NCBI RefSeq assembly: GCF_014649955.1
Contig: NZ_BMUA01000004.1
Location: forward strand, 1 to 64,000
From: Streptomyces violascens
GTDB lineage: Bacteria > Actinomycetota > Actinomycetes > Streptomycetales > Streptomycetaceae
Length of the DNA stretch: 64,000 nt
Reading direction: 5' to 3'
Program-made: the position numbers and the translations under genes
The notes under the pieces: generated by a model
Told to the model about the DNA's origin: nothing
The model's database searches: none
Seen by the model: only the letters and a program-made list of their open reading frames with translations
Shown: positions 36,214-45,530 of the stretch, one piece after another
Position numbering within the stretch: the stretch's first letter is position 1
Layout: every line of letters begins with the position of its first letter

Positions 36214-36549
36214 TCACATCCGGGGCGTGAGGCCCAGCGCGCGCCCCTCGGCGTCCCGGCGCACTGCGAGGACCTCCGTCACGGCCGCCCGCTCGACGGG
36301 CCCGTACACATGCGGGAACAGGACGTCCCCGGTGCCCTCCCAGCGGACCTCCGCGGCCAGCGCCGATTCGTCGATGCGCAGGACCAGGAGCGGGCCGGGC
36401 ACCTCGCGGTAGTGGGCGTCGGCGATGGACAGCGCGGAGGCCTCGTCGGCCGAGCAGTGCACGAAGCCCTCGGCGGCCAGCGAGGGCGGGGCGTAGGGCA
36501 GGCCGGGGGCGGCCGACCACTCGTCCAGGGGAACCACGTGCAGGATCAT
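36214..36549 (-). CDS. DUF952 family protein
   Basis: A 111-residue single-domain protein: ILHVVPLDEWSAA at the start, AAEGFVHCSADEASA in the middle, then LLVLRIDESAL, VRWEG and FPHVYGPVERAAV. These are the DUF952 signatures, including the FVHCS and FPHVYGP blocks. The family has no assigned reaction. From memory, DUF952 has been grouped with ADP-ribosyltransferase-like folds; I cannot verify that here. If so, the neighbouring ADP-ribosylglycohydrolase would be a natural counterpart. It is 221 bases upstream of the Rieske gene on the same strand. Confidence 0.85.
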   Translation of the reverse strand: MILHVVPLDEWSAAPGLPYAPPSLAAEGFVHCSADEASALSIADAHYREVPGPLLVLRIDESALAAEVRWEGTGDVLFPHVYGPVERAAVTEVLAVRRDAEGRALGLTPRM

Positions 36550-36786
36550 CCGTCGGTTCTACCGCAGACCCGCCCCGAACGGCTCCCCGGGACGCCGTTC
36601 GCCCAAGTGGCGGAGCCGAACCGATGAGGTCCCCGGACGGCCCGACCCGGGAGCGGAACCTGTGGCGCGGACGGCACGCGGCGGCCGTCCCCGTCTCGCA
36701 GGGCGGCCGCGGCCTCCGCGATGTCGGTGGCGCTGACTACGCTGAACGGGAACGAAGATCGAAGGCCGAAGTCCGAGGAGTACGTC

Positions 36787-37149
36787 GTGGCGGTACGAGC
36801 GGTCCGCGGGGCCGTCCAGCTTGAGCGGGACGAGGCCGGGCACATGGACGAGCAGGTCGGCGCGCTGCTCACCGAGATCCTGGAGCGCAACGGGCTGACT
36901 CCGGACGACCTCATCAGCATCTGGTTCACCGCCACCCCGGATCTGCACAGCGACTTCCCGGCCGCCGCCGCGCGCCAGCTGGGCATCACCGACGTACCCC
37001 TGATCTGCGCGCAGGAGCTCGACATAGCCGGCGCCATGCCCCGCGTGGTGCGGATCCTCGCGCACGTCGAGACCTACCTCGACAAGGCCGAGATCGCCCA
37101 TGTCTACCTCGGCTCCGCCGCCGCCCTGCGCAAGGACATCGCCCAGTGA
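36787..37149 (+). CDS. aroH: Chorismate mutase, AroH type
   Basis: A 120-residue monofunctional chorismate mutase that converts chorismate to prephenate. Landmarks are AVRAVRGAVQLERDEAGHMD (active-site Arg in RGA), LTEILERNGLTPDDLISIWF and AAARQLGITDVPLICAQELD. The family length is about 120-127. GTG 36787 is chosen because AGGAG (36776-36780) lies six bases upstream; the longer frame from 36721 adds unrelated residues. The stop overlaps tyrA (GTGA), making a prephenate-to-tyrosine unit. Confidence 0.94.
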   Translation: MAVRAVRGAVQLERDEAGHMDEQVGALLTEILERNGLTPDDLISIWFTATPDLHSDFPAAAARQLGITDVPLICAQELDIAGAMPRVVRILAHVETYLDKAEIAHVYLGSAAALRKDIAQ

Positions 37150-38231
37150 GAACCGCACTCGTCATCGGTACCGGCCTGATCGGCACCTCCGCCGCCCTGG
37201 CCCTCGCGAGCCGCGGGATCACCGTGCACCTCGCCGACCACGACCCGGGCCAGGCCCGCACCGCCGCCGCCCTCGGCGCCGGCACGGACGAGCCGCCCGA
37301 GGGCCGGGTCGACCTCGCCGTCGTGGCCGTGCCGCCTGCGCACGTGGCGGAGACCCTGGCCGGGGCGATCCGGGGCGGGATCGCCCGCGCGTACATCGAC
37401 GTGGCCAGCGTCAAGGGCGGCCCGCGCCGCGAGCTGCTCGCCCTTGGCTGCGACCTGAGCGCGTACATCGGCACCCACCCCATGGCGGGCAAGGAGCGCT
37501 CGGGCCCGCTCGCCGCCACCGCCGACCTCTTCGAGGGCCGGCCCTGGGTGCTCACGCCGACCCGGGACACCGACACCGAGGTGCTCAACCTGGCGCTCGA
37601 ACTGGTCGCGCTCTGCCGCGCCGTGCCGGTCGTCATGGACGCCGACGCCCACGACCGGGCCGTGGCCCTGGTCTCGCACACCCCGCAGCTGGTCTCCTCC
37701 ATGGTCGCCGCCCGCCTCGAAGAGGCCGACGAGACGGCGGTACGGCTGTGCGGCCAGGGCATTCGGGACGTGACCCGCATCGCGGCCTCCGACCCCGGCA
37801 TGTGGGTCGAGATCCTCTCCGCCAACCCGGGCCCGGTCGCCGACGTCCTGTCCGGGATCGCCGCCGACCTCGACGAGACGGTGCGCGCCCTGCGCTCCCT
37901 GGAGTCCGCAGACGAGGACAAGCGGCGCGGCGGCGCCGCCGGCATCGAGGACGTGCTGCGCCGCGGCAACGCGGGCCGCGTCAGGGTGCCGGGCAAGCAC
38001 GGCGCGGCGCCCGCCACGTACGAGATCGTCGCCGTGCTCCTGAGCGACGAGCCGGGCGGTCTCGCGCGGCTGTTCGCGGACGCGGGCCGGGCCGGGGTCA
38101 ACATCGAGGACGTCCGCATCGAGCACGCCACCGGCCAGCAGGCGGGTCTGGTCCAGCTCATGGTCGAGCCGGCCGCGGCCCCCGGCCTGACCGCTGCGCT
38201 GCGGGAGCGGGGCTGGTCGATCCGGCAGTGA
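37146..38231 (+). CDS. tyrA: Prephenate dehydrogenase
   Basis: A 361-residue NAD-dependent enzyme of tyrosine synthesis. The Rossmann loop is VIGTGLIGTSAALALASRG. The active site has DVASVKGGPRRE, THPMAGKERSG and SHTPQLVSSMVA with the catalytic His. Residues about 280-355 form an ACT domain (YEIVAVLLSDEPGGLARLFA), suggesting feedback control by an amino acid. Start GTG 37146 is coupled to aroH by a four-base overlap. Confidence 0.95.
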   Translation: MRTALVIGTGLIGTSAALALASRGITVHLADHDPGQARTAAALGAGTDEPPEGRVDLAVVAVPPAHVAETLAGAIRGGIARAYIDVASVKGGPRRELLALGCDLSAYIGTHPMAGKERSGPLAATADLFEGRPWVLTPTRDTDTEVLNLALELVALCRAVPVVMDADAHDRAVALVSHTPQLVSSMVAARLEEADETAVRLCGQGIRDVTRIAASDPGMWVEILSANPGPVADVLSGIAADLDETVRALRSLESADEDKRRGGAAGIEDVLRRGNAGRVRVPGKHGAAPATYEIVAVLLSDEPGGLARLFADAGRAGVNIEDVRIEHATGQQAGLVQLMVEPAAAPGLTAALRERGWSIRQ

Positions 38232-38343
38232 GGCGGTGGGGCACCCGGGCGGGACGGGGGGCTCGCACGAGCCAGTAACCTTGTAGGGGGCGGATTTGCG
38301 CCCCGAGCAAACCCCGCCCCGTACCAGGAAGGTGTCCGTCACC

Positions 38344-39039
38344 GTGGAAAGCGCCGCCCGGACCGCTCCGGCAGCAGTGATTGTCGCCATCGACGGCCCC
38401 TCCGGCACCGGCAAGTCCAGCACCTCCAAGGCGGTCGCCGCCAAGCTGGGGCTGAGCTATCTGGACACCGGAGCCCAGTACCGGGCGATCACCTGGTGGA
38501 TGATCAGCAACGGGATCGACATCGACGACCCGGCGGAGATCGCCGTCGCGGCCGCCAAGCCCGTGATCGTCTCCGGTACCGACCCGTCGGCGCCGACCAT
38601 CACCGTGGACGGCGAGGACGCCTCCGGGCCGATCCGCACCCAGGACGTCACGTCCAAGGTGAGCGCGGTCAGCGCCGTCCCCGAGGTGCGGGCCCTGATC
38701 ACCCAGCTCCAGCGCGACATCGCGGCGGGCGCCGGACAGGGCATCGTGGTCGAGGGCCGTGACATCGGCACGACCGTGCTGCCCGACGCCGACCTGAAGG
38801 TGTTCCTCACCGCCTCCCCCGAGGCGCGCGCGGCCCGCCGCAGCGGCGAGATCAAGGGTTCCGACGTGGCGGCCACCCAGGCAGCCCTGATCAAGCGGGA
38901 CGCGGCGGACTCCGGCCGCAAGACCTCCCCGCTGGCCAAGGCCGACGACGCGGTCGAGGTGGACACCACCGAGCTCACCCTGGACCAGGTCATCGAGTGC
39001 GTGGTCACCCTCATCGAGGAGAAGCAGGCCACCAAGTGA
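38344..39039 (+). CDS. cmk: Cytidylate kinase
   Basis: A 231-residue (d)CMP kinase. The P-loop is IDGPSGTGKSSTSKAVA near 18. The CMP site is YLDTGAQYRAITWWMI, the core VVEGRDIGTTVLPDADLKVF and the lid RAARRSGEIKGSD. GTG 38344 has AGGAAGG eleven bases ahead; conserved sequence begins about 14 residues later. It shares the conserved block with der and with rluB further upstream. Its stop overlaps the plsC-like gene. Confidence 0.96.
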   Translation: MESAARTAPAAVIVAIDGPSGTGKSSTSKAVAAKLGLSYLDTGAQYRAITWWMISNGIDIDDPAEIAVAAAKPVIVSGTDPSAPTITVDGEDASGPIRTQDVTSKVSAVSAVPEVRALITQLQRDIAAGAGQGIVVEGRDIGTTVLPDADLKVFLTASPEARAARRSGEIKGSDVAATQAALIKRDAADSGRKTSPLAKADDAVEVDTTELTLDQVIECVVTLIEEKQATK

Positions 39040-39680
39040 CGGCTCCCACGGAGCGTGGCGCCGAGATCGGGCGCCGGATCGGTGTCGGCCTGATGTACGG
39101 GCTGTGGAAGCCGCGGGTGCTCGGCGCCTGGCGGGTTCCGGCGAGCGGTCCGGTGATCCTCGCCGTCAACCACTCCCACAACATCGACGGCCCGATGGTC
39201 ATGGGCACCGCCCCGCGCGGAACCCATTTCCTGATCAAGAAGGAAGCCTTCGTCGGGCCGCTCGGCCGGTTCCTCGAAGGCATCGGCCAGCTCAAGGTGG
39301 ACCGGGCGGTCGCCGACCGCACCGCGATCACCGACGCGCTGGCCGTGCTCGACCAGGGCGGCGTCCTCGGGATCTTCCCCGAGGGCACCCGGGGCGACGG
39401 CGACTTCGCCTCGCTGCGGGCCGGCCTCGCCTACTTCGCCGTACGGTCGGGGGCGCCCATCGTCCCGGTCGCGGTGCTGGGAAGCACCGAGCGCCGCGGA
39501 CGGTTGATAAAGGGGCTGCCGCCGCTGCGCAGCCGGGTGGACGTCGTCTTCGGGGACGCCTTCGAAGCGGGCGACGGCAGCGGAAGGCGCACCCGCAAAG
39601 CCCTGGACGAGGCCACCGTCCGCATCCAGGACCGGCTCACCGGCCACCTGGAGAACGCCAGGCGCCTGACCGGGCGCTAG
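39036..39680 (+). CDS. plsC: 1-acyl-sn-glycerol-3-phosphate acyltransferase family protein (PlsC-like)
   Basis: A 214-residue membrane-associated acyltransferase. Motif I is NHSHNIDGP (the Hx4D box, near 43), motif III is FPEGTRGDGD near 112, and motif IV APIVPVAVLG near 143. It would acylate lysophosphatidic acid in phospholipid synthesis; acyltransferases of this group can have other acceptors. GTG 39036 overlaps the cmk stop. It lies between cmk and der, a common actinobacterial order. Confidence 0.92.
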   Translation: MTAPTERGAEIGRRIGVGLMYGLWKPRVLGAWRVPASGPVILAVNHSHNIDGPMVMGTAPRGTHFLIKKEAFVGPLGRFLEGIGQLKVDRAVADRTAITDALAVLDQGGVLGIFPEGTRGDGDFASLRAGLAYFAVRSGAPIVPVAVLGSTERRGRLIKGLPPLRSRVDVVFGDAFEAGDGSGRRTRKALDEATVRIQDRLTGHLENARRLTGR

Positions 39681-39750
39681 GCCAGACTTTCAGTAGTGGA
39701 CCGCCCGATCGCGATCCACCGATCACCACGATGAACGAGGTACGGACTTC

Positions 39751-41199
39751 ATGAACGACCAGCACGAACACGGAGCGCTCGGCGACGCCGAGTACGCGGA
39801 GTTCATGGAGCTCGCCGCCGAAGAGGGCTTCGACGTCGAGGATGTCGAGGCCGCCATCGACGAGGCCGGCCACGGCCCGCTGCCGGCCCTCGCCGTCGTC
39901 GGCCGCCCGAACGTCGGCAAGTCGACCCTGGTGAACCGCATCATCGGCCGCCGCGAGGCCGTCGTCCAGGACAAGCCCGGCGTCACCCGTGACCGCGTCA
40001 CCTACGAGGCCGAGTGGGCCGGCCGCCGCTTCAAGGTCGTCGACACCGGCGGCTGGGAGCAGGACGTCCTCGGCCTCGACGCCTCCGTCGCCGCCCAGGC
40101 CGAGTTCGCCATCGAGGCCGCCGACGCCGTCGTCTTCGTCGTCGATGCCACCGTGGGAGCCACCGACACCGACGAGGCCGTCGTCAAGCTCCTTCGCCGG
40201 GCCGGTAAGCCCGTCGTGCTCGCCGCGAACAAGGTCGACGGCATGTCCGGCGAGTCCGACGCCGCCGTCCTGTGGTCGCTCGGCCTCGGCGAGCCCTTCC
40301 CGATCTCCGCGCTGCACGGCCGCGGCACCGGCGACCTGCTCGACGAGATCCTCAAGGCGCTGCCCGAGGCCCCGCCGCAGCGCTTCGGCACCGCGGGGGG
40401 CGGCCCGCGCCGCATCGCCCTCATCGGCCGTCCGAACGTCGGCAAGTCCTCGCTCCTGAACCAGGTCGCGAAGGAGGAGCGGGTCGTCGTCAACGAGCTG
40501 TCCGGCACCACCCGCGACCCGGTCGACGAGCTCATCGAACTCGGCGGAATCACCTGGAAGTTCGTCGACACGGCGGGCATCCGCCGCCGCGTCCACCTCC
40601 AGGAGGGCGCCGACTACTACGCCTCGCTGCGGACCGCCGCCGCCGTCGAGAAGGCGGAGGTCGCGGTCGTCCTCATCGACACCAGCGAGTCGATCTCCGT
40701 GCAGGACCAGCGGATCATCACGATGGCCGTCGAGGCCGGGCGCGCGCTGGTCATCGCGTACAACAAGTGGGACACGCTCGACGAGGAGCGGCGCTACTAC
40801 CTGGAGCGCGAGATCGAGACCGAGATGCAGCAGGTCGCCTGGGCGCCCCGGGTCAACGTCTCCGCGCTGACCGGCCGCCACATGGAGAAGCTGGTCCCGG
40901 CGATCGAGACGGCGCTCGCGGGCTGGGAGACCCGGATCCCGACCGGGCGTCTGAACGCCTTCCTCGGCGAGCTCGTGGCCGGTCACCCGCACCCGATCCG
41001 CGGCGGTAAGCAGCCGCGCATCCTGTTCGGTACGCAGGCGGGCACCAAGCCGCCCCGGTTCGTGCTCTTCGCCTCCGGCTTCATCGAGGCCGGCTACCGG
41101 CGCTTCATCGAGCGCCGGCTGCGCGAGGAGTTCGGCTTCGAGGGCACCCCGATCCACATCTCGGTGCGGGTGCGCGAGAAGCGCGGCCGTAAGAAGTGA
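39751..41199 (+). CDS. der: Ribosome-associated GTPase Der (EngA)
   Basis: A 482-residue protein with two G domains and a KH-like C-terminus. G1 motifs are GRPNVGKST (51-59) and GRPNVGKSS (near 226). G4 motifs are ANKVDG and YNKWD. The acidic first 45 residues are typical of actinobacterial Der. It is required for 50S subunit assembly. Both GTPase sites and the C-terminal [20 protein letters not shown] block are intact. It closes the conserved block; a MITE-like repeat follows. Confidence 0.97.
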   Translation: MNDQHEHGALGDAEYAEFMELAAEEGFDVEDVEAAIDEAGHGPLPALAVVGRPNVGKSTLVNRIIGRREAVVQDKPGVTRDRVTYEAEWAGRRFKVVDTGGWEQDVLGLDASVAAQAEFAIEAADAVVFVVDATVGATDTDEAVVKLLRRAGKPVVLAANKVDGMSGESDAAVLWSLGLGEPFPISALHGRGTGDLLDEILKALPEAPPQRFGTAGGGPRRIALIGRPNVGKSSLLNQVAKEERVVVNELSGTTRDPVDELIELGGITWKFVDTAGIRRRVHLQEGADYYASLRTAAAVEKAEVAVVLIDTSESISVQDQRIITMAVEAGRALVIAYNKWDTLDEERRYYLEREIETEMQQVAWAPRVNVSALTGRHMEKLVPAIETALAGWETRIPTGRLNAFLGELVAGHPHPIRGGKQPRILFGTQAGTKPPRFVLFASGFIEAGYRRFIERRLREEFGFEGTPIHISVRVREKRGRKK

Positions 41200-41233
41200 C
41201 CCCCTTGCGGGAGCGGGCCCTTCGCGAGGAGGG

Positions 41234-41495
41234 CTAGGGCCTGTCCGGTGGATCTGGTCGCCCGCGGTGCGGCTCAGCTCTTCAGTGCTGGTGAGCGGGG
41301 GCCTGGTGCGTCCAGCTGCAAGGCGGAGGATTGAGGCGACGCGGTGGGGGTTCCCCCTGTCCGAGCCAAGTCGAGGACTTGGGGGAGTCGGTGATTGACG
41401 ACAACGCGGTGGGGGTCCCCCCTGGCCCATTAGGCCCTGGGGGAGGGCGCACCAGGGTCGCGCGTCCCAGACAAGATCCGCCGGACAGGCCCTAG
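41234..41495. mobile_element. MITE-like element with 22-bp terminal inverted repeats
   Basis: A 262-bp noncoding segment. The ends CTAGGGCCTGTCCGGTGGAT (from 41234, 22 bp with CT) and its complement at 41474-41495 match with one difference. Both ends carry CTAG, which may be a 4-bp target duplication. Inside are several hairpins of GGGGGTTCCCCC type (41345-41385 and 41408-41450). There is no transposase, so it would need one in trans. The right end supplies the stop codon of the next gene on the minus strand. Confidence 0.78.
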
Positions 41496-41887
41496 AGGCC
41501 CCTGCGGGGGCCGGGCGGCAGTGCTGCCGGGACCTGGTGCCCGGTGTACTGCCGCCCGTGTGCGTTCATGGCGGGGTGCAGATGCCAGTTCCCGGCGTAC
41601 GTGACGGGGAAGTGCTGGGTCTGGTGGCCGGTCTGCTGGCCGGCGCGGTTGCCGCCGTGCACCGTGGTGAACCCGCCGCCGAGCGCTCCGAACGCGGTGA
41701 ACCCGAGATCCTCCTCGCCCGACCGGTCACCGGGGAGGGTGCGGAAGGACCTGAGGTACTCCGAGTACAGCGCGTCGTAGATCGGCGTGGGGGACGTGGG
41801 GGAGTGGGCTCCCGACGCGTCGCCCGAGGGGCGCATCGCAGGGATCTGGGCCTGGTACGGCTGGCGGGGCGGGTCATATGTGTGCAC
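41492..41887 (-). CDS. Conserved hypothetical protein, 131 residues
   Basis: A protein with a disordered N-terminus, then a conserved-looking core PIYDALYSEYLRSFRTLPGD (near 36), followed by RSGEEDLGFTAFGALGGG and a His/Gln-rich tail. I recall similar Streptomyces proteins next to der, so the gene is probably real, but no function is known. GTG 41887 is the start. The TAG stop lies inside the terminal CTAG of the MITE-like element, so the C-terminus may have been changed by that insertion. It is convergent with der. Confidence 0.65.
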   Translation of the reverse strand: MHTYDPPRQPYQAQIPAMRPSGDASGAHSPTSPTPIYDALYSEYLRSFRTLPGDRSGEEDLGFTAFGALGGGFTTVHGGNRAGQQTGHQTQHFPVTYAGNWHLHPAMNAHGRQYTGHQVPAALPPGPRRGL

Positions 41888-42014
41888 GTATGTGCCAACG
41901 ACCCCGTACGGCCGGGGATGCGGGGTGTTTCGGCTTATCGGTAGCGCGGGTCCGGATGGCCCACGCCCCTTCCGCGCCCACCCCGTACCGGCCGGGGCGG
42001 GCGCGCGGGACGGC

Positions 42015-42788
42015 TCAGGTGCCGGCGAGCGGCATCGCGGCGGCCACCAGGCGGCCGTCGGCGGCGGCCTTTTCCAGGGCGTCCCTGAGCAGGTCCTCGC
42101 GCGGCTGCTGGCCGATCATGCCGACCGGGGCCGCGAAGACCAGGACGCGCTGCGACTTGTTGGCCGCGGCCCGCCAGCCGTCCGTCACCTGGAGCGGCTG
42201 GTGCGCCTGCCACCAGGAGACCGAGCTGCTGCCGCCGCCGGTGCCGGGCTGCAGGACCGCGTGCAGCTGGCCCATCGCGAGCAGCACGGACCACCCCGGA
42301 AGCACCGAGGGCAGCCGCCCCATGTCCGTCACCGGCACGAAGCCCTGCTCGATGAGGAGCGGGAGGAATTCGTCGGTGCTGCCGCCGGAGCCCGGCCGGG
42401 AGATCGGACCCGTCGGCTCGACGACGAGCGCGGGGTGCAGATCCCCCTCGATCAGCACCAGACCGCTGGTGATGCCGAGGACCGCCTGCTCGGGCGCCCC
42501 GCCGGCCGGCTCCGCGCCCGTGATGGAGCGCACGGCGCCCTGGAGCTGCTCCTCGGCGACCTGGACGACCTGGGAGGGGATGCAGCTGGCGTGGGCGAAC
42601 GCGAGGACGGCGGTCTCCTCGCCGACGAACAGGACGGTGCTGGTGCGCTCCTGCTCGGAGTCGCCCGGCGTGCGGCAGGAGGTGCAGTCGTAGCTGCCCG
42701 GGGCGTTCTCGCCGGCGAGCAGCCGCTCGGCTTCTTCGTCGCCGATCTCGGCGCGGACGTCCTCACTGACGTCGAGCATGCGCGGCAC
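42015..42788 (-). CDS. Conserved hypothetical protein, 257 residues
   Basis: A soluble protein of unknown function. The opening MPRMLDVSEDVRAEIGDEEA leads to YDCTSCRTPG, a CxxC pair near 34 that might bind metal, then TVLFVGEETAVLAFAHASCI with further Cys. The middle half, GLVLIEGDLHPALVVEPTGP and FLPLLIEQGFVPVTDMGRLP, looks like an alpha/beta fold. GTG 42788 has GGAG about seven bases upstream. It stands alone between the small hypothetical gene and the long rpf leader. Confidence 0.75.
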   Translation of the reverse strand: MPRMLDVSEDVRAEIGDEEAERLLAGENAPGSYDCTSCRTPGDSEQERTSTVLFVGEETAVLAFAHASCIPSQVVQVAEEQLQGAVRSITGAEPAGGAPEQAVLGITSGLVLIEGDLHPALVVEPTGPISRPGSGGSTDEFLPLLIEQGFVPVTDMGRLPSVLPGWSVLLAMGQLHAVLQPGTGGGSSSVSWWQAHQPLQVTDGWRAAANKSQRVLVFAAPVGMIGQQPREDLLRDALEKAAADGRLVAAAMPLAGT

Positions 42789-44004
<1,216 letters not shown>

Positions 44005-44010
44005 GGCCCA

Positions 44011-44040
44011 GAGCCCCGTCCGGCCGTCCGGACGGGGCTC
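44011..44040 (+). terminator. Hairpin terminator behind rpf
   Basis: A perfect 13-bp stem (44011-44023 with 44028-44040) with loop CCGT. No T-run follows. Confidence 0.82.
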
Positions 44041-44208
44041 GCCGCTGTCCGGAAAGCGCCCCCACCGCCGCCGCCCTCCGCCCGTCACCGGGTGGACCTG
44101 TGGTGATCAACCCTTGGAGTACAGGTGACGGTCAACCCAAGTACAGTCCGTTCGTGACCGCAGGGTTTCGGTCCCGACCGGCCCGACCGGTCGAATGATC
44201 AAGAGCAT

Positions 44209-44226
44209 GATCGATCGATCGATCGA
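44209..44226 (+). repeat. GATC tetranucleotide repeat upstream of the glycosyltransferase gene
   Basis: Four and a half perfect GATC units (44209-44226), 24 bases before the start codon, in the untranslated leader. TCGAATGATC and TCGAACGA flank it. Such short repeats can slip and would change leader spacing rather than the coding frame. Confidence 0.85.
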
Positions 44227-44249
44227 ACGACCAAGGGGACGCGTAGCGC

Positions 44250-45530
44250 ATGCACATCTCATTCCTGCTGCACAACGCGTACAGCCTGGGCGGCACCATT
44301 CGGTCGACCTTCAACCTCGCCGGTGAGCTCGCCCGGCGGCACGACGTCGAGATCGTCTCCGTCTTCCGCCACCACGACGAGCCCACCCTCCCCGCGCCCG
44401 AAGGCGTGCGCCTGCGGCACCTCGTCGATCTGCGCAAGAGCAGTCCCGGATACGAGGGCGACCACCCCCAGCACCACCGGCCGGCCAAGGTCTTCCCGCG
44501 CGGCGACGGCCGCCACAGCCAGTACAGCCGGCTCACCGACGCCCGGATCGGCGACCACCTGCGGACGGTCGAGGCCGACGTCGTCGTCGGCACCCGGCCG
44601 GGCCTCAACGTGCACATCGCCCGCGAGACCCGGCCCGGCGTGGTCCGCGTCGGCCAGGAACACCTGACGCTCCCCGGACACAGCTACCGCCTGCGCAGCG
44701 AGATCGCCCACTCCTATCCGCTGCTCGACGCGATCACCACGGTCACCCGGGCCGACGCGGCGGCCTACCGGGAGCTGCGGCTGGCGGACGTGCGCATCGA
44801 CGCGGTGCCCAACGGCGTGCCCTCGCCCCGTGTCGAGCCCGCCTCCGGCGACGGCAAGCTGGTCGTGGCGGCGGGGCGGCTCACCCCGGTCAAGCGGTAC
44901 GACCTGCTCGTGAAGGCGTTCGCGCAGGTCGTCGCCGTACGGCCGGACTGGAAGCTGCGGATCTACGGCTCCGGCGACGCCTTCGGCAACGAACGCGAAA
45001 CCCTGCGGAACCTCATCGACGATCTTGGCCTCTACAACCATGTGTTCCTCATGGGCCTGGCCGGCGATCTCGACAGCGAGTGGGTCAAGGGTTCCCTCGC
45101 GGCCGTCACCTCGAGCCACGAGTCCTTCGGCATGACCATCGTCGAGGCGATGCGCTGCGGACTCCCCGTCGTCTCCACGGACTGTCCACAGGGGCCACGC
45201 GAAATCATCGACGACGGGGTGGACGGCCGGCTCGTGGAGACCGGCAACGCCGACGCGGTGGCCGCGGCCCTGCTCGAACTGATCCAGGACGACGGACTGC
45301 GCCACCGCATGGCCAAGGCGGCCCTGGAGAGCTCCGAGCGCTTCGACCCGGCCAGGATCGCCGAACGCCACGAGGCGATCTTCGACGAACTGCACGCCCA
45401 GGGCGGCGGCAGCCGCTCCGCCGGGGCGCTGCGCGGCTCGCTGCACCGGGCCCGCAGCACCGCCCTCGACGGGGCCTACGCCCTGCGTCACAAGGCCGCC
45501 TCCGTGCTCCGGAAAGGGCAGACCGCATGA
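44250..45530 (+). CDS. GT4-family glycosyltransferase
   Basis: A 426-residue GT-B enzyme. The N-terminal half has FLLHNAYSLGGTIRSTFNLA with the Gly-rich loop. The donor half has VVAAGRLTPVKRYDLLVKAF, then LIDDLGLYNHVFLMGLAGDL and the EX7E motif in SSHESFGMTIVEAMRCGLPV. The gene starts at ATG with AAGGGGA about ten bases ahead. Related Streptomyces proteins are annotated as wall glycopolymer or exopolysaccharide glycosyltransferases; the acceptor is unknown. About 40 C-terminal residues are basic and helical (GSLHRARSTALDGAYALRHK), perhaps for membrane contact. It overlaps the next gene by four bases. Confidence 0.88.
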   Translation: MHISFLLHNAYSLGGTIRSTFNLAGELARRHDVEIVSVFRHHDEPTLPAPEGVRLRHLVDLRKSSPGYEGDHPQHHRPAKVFPRGDGRHSQYSRLTDARIGDHLRTVEADVVVGTRPGLNVHIARETRPGVVRVGQEHLTLPGHSYRLRSEIAHSYPLLDAITTVTRADAAAYRELRLADVRIDAVPNGVPSPRVEPASGDGKLVVAAGRLTPVKRYDLLVKAFAQVVAVRPDWKLRIYGSGDAFGNERETLRNLIDDLGLYNHVFLMGLAGDLDSEWVKGSLAAVTSSHESFGMTIVEAMRCGLPVVSTDCPQGPREIIDDGVDGRLVETGNADAVAAALLELIQDDGLRHRMAKAALESSERFDPARIAERHEAIFDELHAQGGGSRSAGALRGSLHRARSTALDGAYALRHKAASVLRKGQTA

